NCBI GenBank assembly: GCA_030015575.1
Contig: CM057338.1
Location: forward strand, 827,630,353 to 827,694,352
Length of the DNA: 64,000 nt
Origin: Agapanthus africanus
Taxonomy: Eukaryota; Streptophyta; Magnoliopsida; Asparagales; Amaryllidaceae
Direction of reading: 5' to 3'
The position numbers and the translations under genes were made by a program. The notes beneath the pieces are model-generated. The model made no database searches, had not been told where the DNA came from, and saw nothing but the letters and a program-made list of their open reading frames with translations. Within the stretch, counting starts at the first letter, position 1. The number at the start of each line of letters is the position of its first letter. Positions 22,296-35,252 of this stretch are shown piece after piece.

Positions 22296-22361
22296 CAACA
22301 AAATATGATCTTTTTTCTCCTTGATTTCAACAAAATATGATCTTTTTCCTCCTTGATTTCA
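22296..22361. repeat. Tandem duplication of about 32 bp in R5 LTR
   Basis: Two near-identical copies beginning CAACAAAATATGATC and ending CTCCTTGATTTC, one mismatch by eye. Confidence 0.85.
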
Positions 22362-23147
22362 TGGGATTTCATCATCAAAAACAAATTGCGTACCACCATT
22401 TACCAAATTGTACTCACATAGACAATGGACTTTTAGCTCCAAATGTCTCAATTACCTGATTTTAGTAGATAATGGGATGAAAGAGAAATAACATTTTCTT
22501 GGGTTTTACCTCAAATCCCAAACTATCGATTCAAAATTAAGGTAATACCTCGCATCCTCCTCAACGTCTGTCTGATCTGCCATTCTTTGCCTCAATCTTC
22601 TACTGTGATCCCTACACACCTGCCTCCACCGAAGAATTTCAAAGAAAAAGAAGGAATTGAAGTAGATGGACTTCTCTTTCTCAATCTCCCTCAACCCAAG
22701 CCCTAATTTAGTTTGGTTTTTATTTTATTTTTATTAAAAGGAACCGGATATGTTTTATTTGGGGAAGACGACGGGTAATTTGGTCATTTAATGCGAGATT
22801 TACGGAGAGGGGAAAACAGTGTAACGAAAGTAAAATTCAGGGGGTTTCTGATAACAAATAAATTTGAGAATAATATTTTATAGAAACTAGAATTGGAAGA
22901 GGATGAAGATAAACTTTATGTTGATATTTGTTTTTTGCACGCCTTGCTCTTTACATATAACCCACTTATATAGGTTTTACAATGACTCTTCACATAGCCA
23001 AGACTATTTAACTTCTTACATTGAATTTGATATACTAAATAATAGACTTAAATTAGATCCATGCATGACAACAAGTTCATGCACATTATCTTCAACTCTT
23101 AGACTTCCCAATAACTGATTATTATCAAGTTTATGATATTTCCAACA

Positions 23148-23165
23148 TACCCCCTTAAACTTGAT
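23148..23165 (-). other. R5 polypurine tract
   Basis: Minus strand AAGTTTAAGGGGGTA directly before the R5 LTR start TGTTGG. Confidence 0.8.
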
Positions 23166-25111
23166 TCACCATCCTGTGCTTACTTCGCAATAATGAGAAT
23201 GTTTCAAACTTCAAAAGCTTTGTAAATATATCAACGACTTGGTCTTGAGATTTCACATATTCAACTCGACATCTTTATTCTTCACATGCTCTCGGATGAA
23301 ATGATAGCGAGAGTCTATGTGCTTGCGTCTTTCATGAAACACTGGATTTTTCGCAAGTGCAATTACCGATTTATTATCGGCATAAATCTTTGTAGGTCTC
23401 GTTTGAGCAAACTGGAGGCCTTTAAGCAAGCTTCTCAGCCACAATGCATGGCAAACTCAAGATGATGCAGCAACATACTTGGCTTCACAAGTGGAGAGGG
23501 TAACTATCGATTGCTTTTTCGAGGACTAAGTGATTACGGTGTCACCCATCAAGAAAACATAACCGGTTGTATTCTTTCGATCATCAATATCTCCACTCCA
23601 ATCGCTATCAGTGTATGAAACAAGTTCAAAACTGTTAGAATTTGAAAACAAAACATAATTTGTTGTACCTTTGATGTATCGAAGAATCCTCTTTGCCGAT
23701 AACAAGTGTGAAGTTCTCGGATCTTCTATGTATTTACTAACGAGCCCAACACCATAGAGAATATCCAGTCTAGTGCAAGTCAAGTAATGAAAACTTCCCA
23801 CCAGCCTCTTGAAATATGTCGGATCAACTTTGCTTCCGCCATCAAACTTCGACAACTTGATGCCGCACTCGACTGGTGTGTTGACCGGGTTGCTTTTATC
23901 CATATTGAACTTCTCAAGAATTGACTTCACATAGCTTTCTTGGGTGATGAAAATGCCATCACTACTTTACTTCATCTCGATGCCAAGATAATAAGATATG
24001 AGCCCAATATCTGTCATCTCGAATTCTTGAACCATAGAGTTCTTGAACTCCCTAAACATATGTGGATTGTTACCTGTAAAGATAAGATCATCCACATACA
24101 AGCACACAATAAAAAAAATCTCCATTTTCATTCACCTTAGTGTATAGAGCATGATTGTAAGGACATTTCACAAAATTATTAGCTTGAAAATAGGCATCAA
24201 TTCTACTATTCCAAGCCCTCGGTGCTTACTTCAAGCCGTAAAGTGCCTTCTTCAACTTCAACACTTTGGTTTCACCACCCTCTTTTACATAACCAAGGGG
24301 TTGTTCAACATAGCTCTATTCTTCAAGAACACCAATCAAAAATGCCGACATCATATCTAGTTGAAATATATACCAATTGTTTTGTGCAGCTAAAGATATA
24401 ATCAAACGAATAGTTTCAAGTCAAGCAACAGGAGAGAATACCTCATCATAATCAATTCCAGCCTTTTGTTTGTAGCATTTTTCCACCAATCTTGCTTTAT
24501 ACCTTTCGACTTCGCCCTTCGCATTTTTTTCTTTTTAAATACTCACTTTACACCAATTGTCTTTTTTCCTTATGGAAGCATTGTAAGTTCCCACATGCAA
24601 TTTTTCTCAATTGCTTTGATTTTTTCATCCATTGTTGCTTCCCATTTTTTTTTTATCTCGAATAGCTATCTCAAAATCTAGAGGCTCACAGTCGGCAAAT
24701 AACCAAAACAATGTTAAATCATTTTAATTTTTCGTTACCTCATACAATTCTCTAAAGATCTCATTTTCCTTGGAGGTGAGCTTGATGAGGTTGATGAAAA
24801 GGATGATGTCGGAGAGTGGGATGTTGATGGTGATGATAGAGTATGTGCTTGAACTTCTTTTAGAACCTCAGCTTCTTCATAAATAATATTGATCGAGCTG
24901 CTACAAACTTCTCCTTTGCTCCATTCCTATGATTTTTCCTTGTCAAAATGCACATCTCGACTAATGACAAGCTTCTTGTTGCAAGGATCATATAATTTAT
25001 ATCTTTTGGTTCGCGAATTATAACCAACGAATACATATGAAACGCTTCTATCATCCATCTTCTTTCTCTTCTGATCAGGAACATGAGTATAAGCAATACT
25101 CCCAAACACTT
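23166..25111 (-). pseudogene. pol: R5 copia pol (integrase end, RT, RNase H)
   Basis: Minus-strand polyprotein remnant of a lineage distinct from the other R elements. From the 5' side: VFGSIAYTHVPDQKRKKMDD with VFVGYNSRTKRYKLYDP (integrase C-terminal region, 25105-24930), RT with breaks through 24800-23930, then VGSFHYLTCTRLDILYGVGL and HLLSAKRILRYIKGTTNYVL (RT/RNase H linker), SYTDSDWSGDIDDRKNTTGY, and the RNase H end KIYADNKSVIALAKNP with HIDSRYHFIREHV (23440-23260). Several frameshifts and stops. Cut at 25111 by R6 (TSD CACTT, 25107-25111). Gag, protease and the 5' LTR would lie beyond the nested elements, outside the window. Probably Tork-like, but that is a guess. Confidence 0.85.
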
Positions 25112-27098
25112 TGTTAGTGATATATGCCCTAGAGGCCATTATTGTATCATACTGGTTTGTATATTATATATTGGAAGCTTGGGATATACACGGATATAGT
25201 AACAGTCTTGCTCGAAATGGTAGTATGCTACCTAGTTTGTTTCGACCTCAATATGTGCATATGTTTCTTTTAACGTATCGCTTATACATATTGGTAGAAC
25301 CCTTGGGATCTTTGCTTGACTACCAACGTTGTGATGGCAATCACACTAGTGGGGGATGGGTAGTCTATAAGCACATCCTTATACAGATCCCTAGTCATAG
25401 GATTATTGAGACAAGGCATCGATACTCCAGAGTAGACTAGTGTATACGATTCTCATCTCAGCAGAGAAGATGGTCTGTCCTACAGCCATTAGTACGTCAT
25501 ACTGGAGATAGTATGCACGTGCTCATTGGGTTATGAGTACACTGGACAGGACTCGTAAGGAGCTGCTGGTGGGTATTATACCTATCGTCGAGTAGCAGTT
25601 CCCAGATGACATGAGTACAGCTTAGTCCATCGACTTGACACTGCTACTTCTCCTCGAGTGTGTTCCCACTGTTCTTAGATTACTACCCTACCACGGCTCA
25701 AAGGAGTCGTGCAAACAGGTAGTAGTTGGGTGCAGTCCAGAAGAACTTGGAGGCAGTGGCGGTTAGATAGGATTCCCGGTATTAGGGGTTGATATTGCGC
25801 TGTGTTCGGAAAGCCATTACACAAAGTCCCTGGTCAGGGCAAGCGAGATTTACTGGTAGGTACTCCAGTAGTTTCTCAGGGTGTTTTAGGCTAGACTCTG
25901 ACATGACTTATTGCGCTATTAGGAGTCTGACGGTTACCGCCCCCTAGGCCCGATATGCGATACTCTTAGATGAACAGACCGGACTGTACGGAGATTGTCA
26001 CAGATAGGCTCAGTAGGAGTTCGGATGAGTTTGCTCATCGGCCTTCTTATCGACAGATATCTGGGTAGCCGTTACGTGTACCGCTGATGTGCTTGTGGTT
26101 AAACCCAATGCCAGCATAGTGTCGAGTCTTTAGAGACCCACACAGAGGGTTTCCCTGCATTGGGCAAAAGATGTAGTGGTCGTATGGTTTTACGACAGGG
26201 TTCGATCACGTACGTGTACTTGTGCACGGATGATGATTCGGACAGATAATACTAGTAGGCTTTGGTTTAAGCCGGATCCTAGTATTATATTGATGGATTA
26301 TTTTCATCTCTTTGTTTTCGTATTTTTCGGAATACGGATACACACACACACACACACACGGATGAGGGGAATTCTTATAATTTACTCAAGATTGTTTCTA
26401 GAAGAAGGCACATCATTTTGTATTTAATCTTTTGATTAAAAGATAAATGAGGTGGAGGAAATGAGGTGGAGATTTACATTAAATGAGGCATGGCTCTTAG
26501 CTGACTCATAGGATGACTCATGAAGGTAACTCACTAGATATTTATTGAACCATGCTTGATATTTTGCTTTGCATTATTGGTATGGTTCATTATTCATCAC
26601 AAACTAGTCATCTTCATTCTAATATTCTTGCTTCACTCTCTTTTCCTCAAGTTCCCCTTTTTCTTCCTCATACCTTTCATGTCTCATGTGTTGAGAAACC
26701 TAAGATATTTAGAGACAAAGTAATCCATCTACACTCTCTACATCATCTAGAACATCTAATTTAGCGAACTAGGTGCCTTAGTTACCTCGGATTTGAGCTT
26801 GGAGCTCGGACTATAGACTCTCGGGTGGATCGTCTTTGACTTGAGGAGACCGACGAAAAGGCCAGATCCGTATACGATCCGAGGAGCTTATGACGAGGAG
26901 AAGGACAGTAAGAAGACCCGAGGGACATGATACTGTGAGTTATAACATTCTTTCCAAGTAGTTAACCTCATACAGTTTTGATAATTAGGGTTTAGTATCG
27001 ATCCTGGAGTTCAAGTCGGTGTTCCGAAGCTCGCAAAAATCGTTTTTTGCGTATTCCGCCTCCCCGCGAACCCACGGGGTGTGCGATATCGACTTACA
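25112..27098 (+). repeat. R6 5' LTR
   Basis: 1,987 bp from TGTTAGTGATATATGCCC to TCGACTTACA, followed by a primer site. Left target duplication CACTT (25107-25111) in R5. A (CA)n tract is at 26339-26359. The rest of R6 is beyond the nested elements and out of view. Confidence 0.85.
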
Positions 27099-27139
27099 GT
27101 GGTATCAAAGCCTAATAAACCTTAACTAACAGTTTAGAC
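27099..27139 (+). other. R6 primer site and 41-bp internal stub
   Basis: TGGTATCAAAG (27100-27110, one mismatch to the usual site), then 29 bp of leader ending in TAGAC (27135-27139), the target duplication of R7. Confidence 0.75.
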
Positions 27140-29177
27140 TGTTGGTTTATGCAAGCGCCCCGGCCATCAAACCGTGGCCATTGAGGAACAAAAATTTTCA
27201 AAAACCGACGCTAGAACAACCCGATAACCCTGATCGATTCATAAGCCCTAGATAACAAAACATGCAAAGGAGTTAGAATGGTTATACCGAATGATCCGTA
27301 TCCTTCGGTATTGAACCATCTTCCTGAGCTACTAGAGGCCTTCTTGATCAAGCTTGATCTCCGGTCTCCCTTCATCGAAGATGATCCAACCGAGAGTCTA
27401 TGAATCGAGCTCCAACCTCATATTCGAGGTAACTAGGGTACCTAAATCGCTACACTAGATACCGTAGAAGAAGTAGAGAGTGATGAAGAATTAATTTGTC
27501 TCAAGACACCCAAGATTTCTCAACACATGAGAGGGTTTGAGTGAAGGTAGAAGAAGATGCCATGAGGATGAGAGTGAGGCAACTGAAGAAAGAAAATGGC
27601 TAAGTCTTTTTCTTTGTTGTGAGATTTCTTTTTGTGTTAATTCTTTTCAATAATTGAAACCATCCACATAAATATCCCATGGCTTCAAAATATCTAGAGT
27701 CAACAAAAAATATCTCAAGTCAACAAAATCTCACAAAAAACAAAAACTTAATCATGCTTAGAAAAGTAACCATGGGTCACTAATAAGCCATGCCACCAAA
27801 AATGCAATAAACACCTCATCCTACACCTCAATAACCTTTTAATCCAAAAAGGTCTAAACAATAATGAGGTGTAATCTTCTAAAAGTAATCTTGTAAGAAA
27901 TTACAAGAATACTCATCATCCGTATATACATACCCTCATCCGTATGCCAAAAAATATGAATACAATGAGACCAAAATAATCCAACAATATAATACTAGGA
28001 TCATGTTAAACCAGATCCCACTAGTATTATCCATCCGAACATCATCCGTGCACAAGTATACGTATGTGATCGAACCCTGCTATAAAACCATATGACCACT
28101 GCATCGTTTCGCCCAAAGCAGGGAAACCCTCTGTGTGGGACTCTAAAGACTCGTCAATATGCTAGTAGTGGGTTTAACCATAAGCACGTCAGCGGCACTA
28201 GCTGTACGTAACGGCTACTCAGGTATTGAGCGAAAGGGAGGCCGACGAGCAAACTCATCCTGAAACCCCTATTGAGCCTGACAGTGACAATATCCGTACA
28301 GTTTGGTCCGTACGTCTATGAGTGTCGCATATCGAGTCTAGGAGTGGATAATGTCAGACCCCTAATAACGCGACATTTAGTGTCGGTATGAAGCTTATCA
28401 CCCACTGAGAAACTACTGATCTGAATTAGTAATTCTCGACAACCTTGGCCAAGGATTTCTGGTGATAGTCATCCGTGCACTGCGCGACATCAACCCCCAA
28501 TACCAGAAGAGACGAATCCCCTGACGATCCACTCACTGCCTCCATGTGGCTCGAGACTGTACACAACTAAAACCTGTTTGCACGACTCCTTTGAGCCATG
28601 GTAGGGTAGTAATCAAAGCACAATGAGAACTCACACGAGATAAATGACGATCTTAGGTCGATAGACTAACCTGTACACAAGTCATCAGGGAACTGCTATC
28701 TGACAATAGGTATAATACCAACTAGCATAGTTCCGGCGAGTCCGTCCGGTGTACTTATAACTCAATGAGCACCTGTATATATCTTAGGTGAACAAACTGA
28801 CACCAATGGCTTGTGAGACCGGCCACTGTCCCTTATCGGGGTCTCGATCAGTATACATTAGTCTACTCTGGAGTATCGATGCCCAGTCTCGAAACTCCCA
28901 CGACTAGGGACATTTAAGGATGTGTTTATAGACCACCCAGCTCCCACGTATATGATCGCCATCATACTGCTGGCAGTCAAGCAAGAATCCTATGGGTTCT
29001 ATCAACATGTAATAATGATCTATAATGCTACCTAATGTTGTACATGATGATAAAGACAAATCAGATAGCATACTATCATCTCGAGTAAGACTGTTCTACC
29101 GGTATAGGTCCTCCTTCAATCATCATAATCACCTGCCTGCGACTATGATAATTGCCTTGAGGGCACTATAGCTAACA
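27140..29177 (-). repeat. R7 3' LTR
   Basis: 2,038 bp, on the minus strand from TGTTAGCTATAGTGCCCTC to CATAAACCAACA. Closest to the R2 LTR at both ends. Inserted 41 bp after the R6 LTR. Confidence 0.85.
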
Positions 29178-29241
29178 ATATCCCACTTGCACTTAGGCTA
29201 ATTATTGTGGTGACGCATACTCATAGCCCGTGTGATACCGA
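29178..29241 (-). other. R7 purine tract and internal stub
   Basis: Minus strand CAAGTGGGATAT before the LTR, plus about 50 bp matching R2 9368-9420 base for base with few differences. Cut after CGGTATC by R8; ACCGA (29237-29241) is the left target duplication of R8. Confidence 0.8.
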
Positions 29242-29276
29242 TGTAAGGTTTTTAGGCACTAGAACAAGGTTCTACA
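29242..29276 (-). repeat. R8 3' LTR, terminal 35 bp
   Basis: TGTAAGGTTTTTAGGC to GGTTCTACA: the distal tip of the R8 LTR, separated from its body (52632-54823) by R9. CTACA at 29272-29276 is the left target duplication of R9. It resembles the first 35 bp of the adjoining R9 LTR, so it looks at first like a tandem duplication. Confidence 0.85.
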
Positions 29277-31466
29277 TGTAGGGTTATTAGGCACAAGTAT
29301 GAGGTTCTATAAGGCATCAACCATGCCAAAATCAAATTTTTCATGTGCCGAACAACCCAATCAAGATCGTAGACTAGAGATTAGGCGAAATAAAGAGCAA
29401 GTAAACAACTTTACTTCTAAGAGTTAGGGATTACAACCTTTGTAGTCCGGTCCTTCACTTCAAATAGCTCCGTGTTGTAGTCCCCTTCGCTGTGATCATA
29501 AACTCCGGACTCTAGAGAGGCTTTATGAAGAAACGAACGTGCTTGCTTCGATGACTTCAAGGCCGAAAAAGATCTACATCGAGGAGACACTGACTCAAGC
29601 TATTCTTTCACTAGGTCATGAACTTTGTGAAGAGAACACACTCTATTACATGGCAAGTGGTAGAGGATGAAGAAGTAGGAGGTGGGCTCACTTTAGAATT
29701 GATTTTCTCACATTATTTCTCATACCTCCATTGAAGCTAGAATGCTTTTCATGGAGCTTCAAGAAGAAGAAGAACTCATGAATAATTCATCCAAATGAAT
29801 TATTGCACCCATGGTTGAGTTAAAGCTATAATGCTCAACTCATGTAGAGAATTAACTCAAGGCTATGGTTAAGGGTTGGGTTTGATAAATATCTTAAACT
29901 AGACAAAAGGGTTGACTTTGTCAAAGCTTATCCAAAAACTTTTGTGCAAGCTTTACCATGACAAAATCAATCTCTTTTGAATTAGCTTAACATAAATAGA
30001 AACCCTAGCTTAACCCTAGCATGGTATTAATCTCATACACCCATCTTGTATGTTTCATCAAACATGACACAATCCATGTACACAAATATACATATCACAT
30101 ATATACAATGTGCACATCATGTGAGAAAAGAAATCAATAGTGAGCTTAATATTAGTTAATGTAATATAATATATCAAATATATAATTATACATTAAATTG
30201 TCAAATCAACTCTTGATTTAATAATCCGGCTATATCACATATAACCGACTAATATCAAATGCAACATCTTATCGAATCAACGCTTGATCCGATAACTTGG
30301 TTATATCACATATAACCAATCATGTCACACATCGCGAGAATATAATGCGGTATCATATACTCGCATTAATCTCATTCCCGCATATATCACATATGCGCTC
30401 CTACTCCATTTCGCTTGAGCCAGGAAACCTCTGTGTAGGACTCTAAAGACTCATCAATACGCCAGCAGTAGGTGATGATCATATCAAACACTCACAAGCC
30501 GCAAGCGGTCTGCTAAACATAACGGCCACCCGGGTATTGAGCGATCAGAAGATCAACAAGCAAGCCTGTTCGTACTCCTGCGAATCCAATCAGTAACACT
30601 CCCGTACAGTCCGGTCTCTTCATCTGATATGTCGCATATCTCGCCTAGGGGTGGTAAACGTCAGACCCCAGTAGCTTGATAAGTCGTGTCGATATGAGGT
30701 CCATAACAGTTTGATAAACTACTGATAACACTTACCAGTAAATCTCAGCAACCCTGGCCAGGGATTTCCAGTTATAGCCAATCGAACACAGCGCAACATC
30801 AACTCCCTATACCGGGAGAGACGAAACCCCTCATATCGCTCATTGCCTCCATGTGATTCAGGACTGTACCCAATAGCCACCGTTTTGCATGCCCTCTCGG
30901 ACGCGGTATGATAGAAATCAAAGCACAGTGGGAATCACACAAGAATCTATGACGATCTCGGGTCTACAGACTAACCTGTACCAGTGTCACCAGAGAACCG
31001 CCATCCGACGTGAGGTATAATACCATCTGGGAGTTCTCGGTGAGTCCTTCCAGTGTACCCAGTCTCCACTGAGTACCCGTATACCTTCTCTGATGTCAAA
31101 CACCAATGGATATGGGATCATCCATCGCCCATCATATGGGTCAAGAAGCGCATACGCTAGTCTACTCTGGTATATCGATGCCCTGTCTCGATACACCTAC
31201 AACTAAGAACATTTGAAGGATGTACTTGGCGACTACACTGTCCCCACTAGTATGATCTACATCATAGTCCTGGTAATCAAGTACTCATCCTAAGGGCTTA
31301 TCAACATGTAACATAGAGACAATCAGAGTACATGTTAAGATAAAGAGCAACCAGATAGCATACTATCATGTCGAGCAAGAAAGTCCTACCTATATATGTC
31401 CAAGCATCCACTACAATATACATCGTATGTACAGTAATGGCATCTAGGGCATACATATAACTAACA
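29277..31466 (-). repeat. R9 3' LTR
   Basis: 2,190 bp, TGTAGGGTTATTAGGC to ATATAACTAACA on the plus strand, followed by the purine tract complement ATCTCCCACTTG. Nearly identical to 50432-52626. Left duplication CTACA. No genes inside. Confidence 0.9.
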
Positions 31467-33994
31467 ATCTCCCACTTGCACTAGGGCCATTTTTTGTGGT
31501 ATCGCATACCCAACAATCAGCTGTGGTTGAAGTATCTCATATTCAACCATCCCATAAGTCTCTACTGGGAAATAGGAATTTTGTGAGTGGATCCGCGCTG
31601 TTGTCCTCTGTGTCTACTCTCCTAACCTTGATCTCCCTGGAGATCAACCATCTCCATAATCAGGTGATACTGCCTTAGAATATGTCTGGATCTCTGATGG
31701 GACGGGGGTTCCTTGGAAAAAGCCAAAACTCCATTGTCATACAATAGCAGGAACTAAGTTCATCTCATGAACTATTATCTATATCCAGACTTCCTCTTTG
31801 GTAGCTTCCTTTGTAACGATGTATCTAGCCTTTAATCGTCTAGTATGTCACGGTATCTAGCTTGGAACTCTTCCAACATACCGTCCCTCTACTGAGGGTA
31901 AAAACAATGCCTGTGACTGACATTCAGTCGTCCTCATCACCTTGGAACCTTTCTAGTGATTCTCCCCAGGATCGATTGATACCATCTCACTACAACTAGT
32001 GAGAATCCTAACATCCAATTAGATCTATCTCATAGACATAAAACCTAGGATTTAGGAGGTACACTTTGATCCTTATATGGAGAATCATTGTGATGAGAAG
32101 AGATTGACCGAGCGTAGCATAGGAAACTCCTTTCCTATCAAGAGTATGTTATCCACGTACAATACGAGGATCATCTACTCTCCACTACCTTTTTGTATAT
32201 ACAAGGTTCATCTACCATTTTGATGAAGTCAAACTCTTTGACTACCACATCAAAATAGACGTTCCTTCTCTGCGATGCCTGCTTTATCCTATAAAGCAAC
32301 TTGCACACGTTTCCGCTGCTCCCACTGTCTATAAAGCCCTCTGGCTGTGTACTTATAGATGCTCTCTTCTAAATCACTATTTAGAAAAGGAGTCATGACA
32401 CCCAATCGCCAGATATCGTAGTCATGGTATATAGCAATGGCAAGTAGGATCTGGATGAACTTAAGCATAGCTTTGAAAGTCTTAACTTTTCCATGTACAC
32501 CAAGTAATCTTCTCAAGATATACTTGCTTCTGATGGGGATTTAACCCTTCAGATAAAGCAACCAAAGTCCATACTTTGTTAGTGTATAAGGATTCCATGT
32601 CAGATCGCTAAGCATCCAGCTATTCTTACGGAGTCCGCACTCCTGATGGCCTGCTTGAAACTAGTTGGGTCATCATCTCATGATGCAATCCTCGCTCCCA
32701 CTGTCATAGAGAAACCAAAGTATCTCTCAGGTGGATGAGGAACCCTACCAGATCGGCGGAGAGGTTGAGGTTCGTTGGTTACTATTGAATCCTTCGGTTC
32801 TACCAAATCATCTGCTGCAGTTTGTATAGCTGGAACTCCTTCCAGTTCTACAGAACTGACCTTGCCTCGAGCTTGTCCGAATTTTGCTTTTAGATATAGG
32901 CCGGACAACCCTAAATCTTAATATGCTTAAGAGATGGGCTCTTCCCATACCATATCGTATATGGAGTGGTAGGCATCTGATTTGATTGGAACCCTATTCA
33001 ATAGGTATGCAGCTTCACAAGTGCATAATACCCAAAAGGAAATAGGCAACTCAATAGTACTCATCGTAGAGCACACCATATCACATAGGTGTGATTGCTC
33101 CGCCCCGATACACCTACGTGCTGTGGTGTATTCGGAGGAGTAATGCCGAGAGAGAATCTCATTCTTTTTTAGAATAGTCCAGGATCTCCGTGCTCAAGTA
33201 TTCTCCTCCCTGATCTCATCAAAGGACATAATACTTATACCCGTTTTGGTTCTCCACTTCTTTCTTATATTCATTGAATTTCTCAAAAGGTTCAGACTTA
33301 TGTTTCAACAGGAACACATGTCCGAATCTTGAGAGATAATCAGTGAATGTAATGAAGTATAAAGAACCGATCCTGGCATGTGTAGACAGGGGACCTCATA
33401 CATACATCATCATGTATCAATCCCAAAAGTTCACTAACTCTTTCTCTGTTTCCAATAAACGGAGCTGTGGTCATTTTATCTTTGTGATATGACCGGCAAG
33501 TTTCACAAGATGTAAATTCAAACTAATTTAAATATGCATCTAAATGTAACTTAGTTAGTCGGGTCGCATTGATATGACCTAGTCTATAATACTTCAAGAA
33601 GGATTCGTTCATTTCTGAACTCTTCCTCTTGTGTGTGTTCTGTACGTTAAGAACTGTGGTTTGATTTAGAACGTCTATGCTTTTAGATAACGTGCCTGAA
33701 CCGATCAACTCTTCATATAGGAAATGTTCAAAATATTATCCATCAATACAAAATTATATCCTTCTTTATTAAATAAAGAGACTGATATGATATTGTATAT
33801 CAGGTTCGGTATCTAATAATATTCGTTCAGAATCAATGTATTTGGTAATACAGGGTGATAATTGCCAATTGCCCGGCTTGCAACAATAGCACCGTTTCTA
33901 TCTCATGAAACTTATCACCCATTCTCAGTTCTCTACCTATTTGTAGCCCATGTAACATATTACATATATAGGATAATGATCCGATATCTCATAC
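31467..33994 (-). pseudogene. pol: R9 copia pol, internally deleted
   Basis: Minus-strand polyprotein with many breaks. Protease and pre-integrase at 33990-33700; integrase zinc part with YYRLGHINATRLTKLHLDAY near 33600; integrase core and linker to about 32680 (EPQPLRRSGRVPHPPERYFG); RT scrap at 32516-32289 (KFIQILLAIAIYHDYDIWRL); RNase H to 31467. Compared with R8 about 0.5 kb is missing, including a stretch of RT/RNase H near 32010-32020, where two parts that lie over 200 bp apart in R8 abut. Not functional. Confidence 0.82.
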
Positions 33995-34224
33995 CTAGGA
34001 CGTAAAAGATACAGAGAAACAGTTCTCGGTAATGAATACACCCGAAGATGATGCATCATCATACACTTTCTTCATTTGGGCGGCACGGGAATTCTGGCAA
34101 TCCCCTATTTCCTGCTCGATCTTATAACAATTATAAGTTAGAGCGGGACCAACGTTCCCTAGCGCAGTAAAACAAGCGGGTTCGGTCAATTCATCTGTAT
34201 TATTATCTTGATTAAGGAGTGACA
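33995..34224 (-). CDS. R9 76-codon ORF in place of gag
   Basis: ATG 34222-34224 to TAG at 33995; 76 codons, indel-free against the R1 and R8 copies (start MSLLNQDNNTDELTEPACF, end ITENCFSVSFTS). The stop again precedes the protease by two codons. See R1 for interpretation. The frame extends upstream to an ATG near 34279 with no conserved support. Confidence 0.5.
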
Positions 34225-34668
34225 TGGTCGCTACCTGGAGAGAGAGAGAGAAGAAAACACTCAGCGTATGCTCTTGCAAGATTAGATTGGTTATTAATAT
34301 ATCTAATCAGGATGTCTCCCACTGTTTTTGTCAAATCTTCCTTCAAACCCTAAAAGGAAAGACTAGCCGGGATTAATTACACGCTATAAGTTCGCCAATT
34401 TTTTAGCCAGGCCAGTGCCGGTACTTTGAGGGAGGTTCTCTGTGCTTTCGCACGGACCTAATTAAAATAAACCTCGTTTTCCCAGGGGCGTAACCCCCTT
34501 AACACCTTTCTAGACACCTACTTGATCGGCTAATTGTAATGTGTAAAACTCTCCCAGGAGTAACTCTTACTCGCAGTGGGTATCGGGATCCATCTATCTC
34601 ATAGAAGGTATGCAATCTCATTGCAAATTTCAACACTTGAAATTCCCTATAATATTTTACCCCTAGTA

Positions 34669-34873
34669 CTTATGACCTTAACTAAGGTCAACATATCATA
34701 AGCACTAGTCAAGTTCTACACGTCATTTCATGATTAATTAGACCCACCCACATGACCCTCAACTATGGTCGACATAATCACATGAATGTCCTAACTAATC
34801 GCATCATATGCTGTATAGGAAGACATCACTTAGCTACCGTACACTACGCCTCAACTATGGTCGACATACGCAG
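34669..34873 (-). promoter_or_regulatory. R9 triple hairpin array
   Basis: Hairpins at 34669-34702 (CTTATGA/TCATAAG), 34751-34784 (weak, CATGA/TCACATG) and 34844-34873 (CTACG/CGCAG on the plus strand, which pairs with one G-U only on the minus, RNA, strand). Plus-strand loops are AACT in all three. Confidence 0.65.
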
Positions 34874-35009
34874 CACAAATACTAAGTACTCTACTTTCTA
34901 AAATGACGGAGGGTTACGACAGGTTTTTAAGAAAACCTTTTTCGTAATGAACTTGATATCGTTGTAGAATCGAGTGATTTTAAATGGAGTGTTTTTTAGG
35001 CTTTTCTAG

Positions 35010-35252
35010 TTTTACTAAAGAGGTCACTCCCGGTGAAGGGATCGTTGGCTCTTTCCTTATCGAATAAGGTGCAGGATATTTTACAAATACCACTATGCAA
35101 AGAAAAAACTATAGAAGCAATCAAAAGACAAACCGAGTGTGTAGCATCTGCTAGTTTCGCTAAAGAGGTCACTCCCGGTGAAGGGATCTCAACTCTTTCC
35201 TTATCGAATAAGGTGCTGGATATTCTACAAGGAATACTGCTATGCAAAGCAA
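35010..35252 (-). repeat. R9 leader tandem repeat pair
   Basis: Two units (35010-35103 and 35155-35252) homologous to the R1 pair. Minus-strand reading of the second copy keeps STLFDKERVEIPSPGVTSLA. Confidence 0.78.

Larger units (their letters stand above)
22135..23147 (-). repeat. R5 3' LTR (second copia lineage)
   Basis: 1,013 bp, on the minus strand from TGTTGGAAATATC (23147) to GAATGCACA (22135). Left flank CGATA (22130-22134) is the target duplication within R4 RNase H. Unrelated in sequence to the 2-kb LTRs. Inside are a CT/CA microsatellite and a small tandem duplication. The frame at 22506-22694 has no support. Confidence 0.8.

Noticed and set aside
22506..22694. Possible host exon in the single-copy-looking stretch 22135-23147
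   Set aside because: The stretch has TG/CA ends, a flanking CGATA and a purine tract, so it is the R5 LTR. The frame has no recognisable domain.
29242..29311. Apparent 35-bp tandem duplication at the tip of the R9 3' LTR
   Set aside because: The first copy is the tip of the R8 LTR; CTACA at its end pairs with CTACA at 52627, where the R8 LTR resumes. It is a nested junction, not a duplication.
30987..31196. Frames conserved between 30987-31196 and 52146-52355, and between 38097-38360 and 45630-45893, as LTR-encoded proteins
   Set aside because: Each pair is the two LTRs of one element, so similarity is copying. Related LTRs (R1, R8) do not keep the frames open.
34996..35247. Repeat pairs in the copia leaders as a CRISPR-like array
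   Set aside because: Only two units each, 95 bp long, inside a eukaryotic retrotransposon leader; no cas-like gene and no spacer logic.
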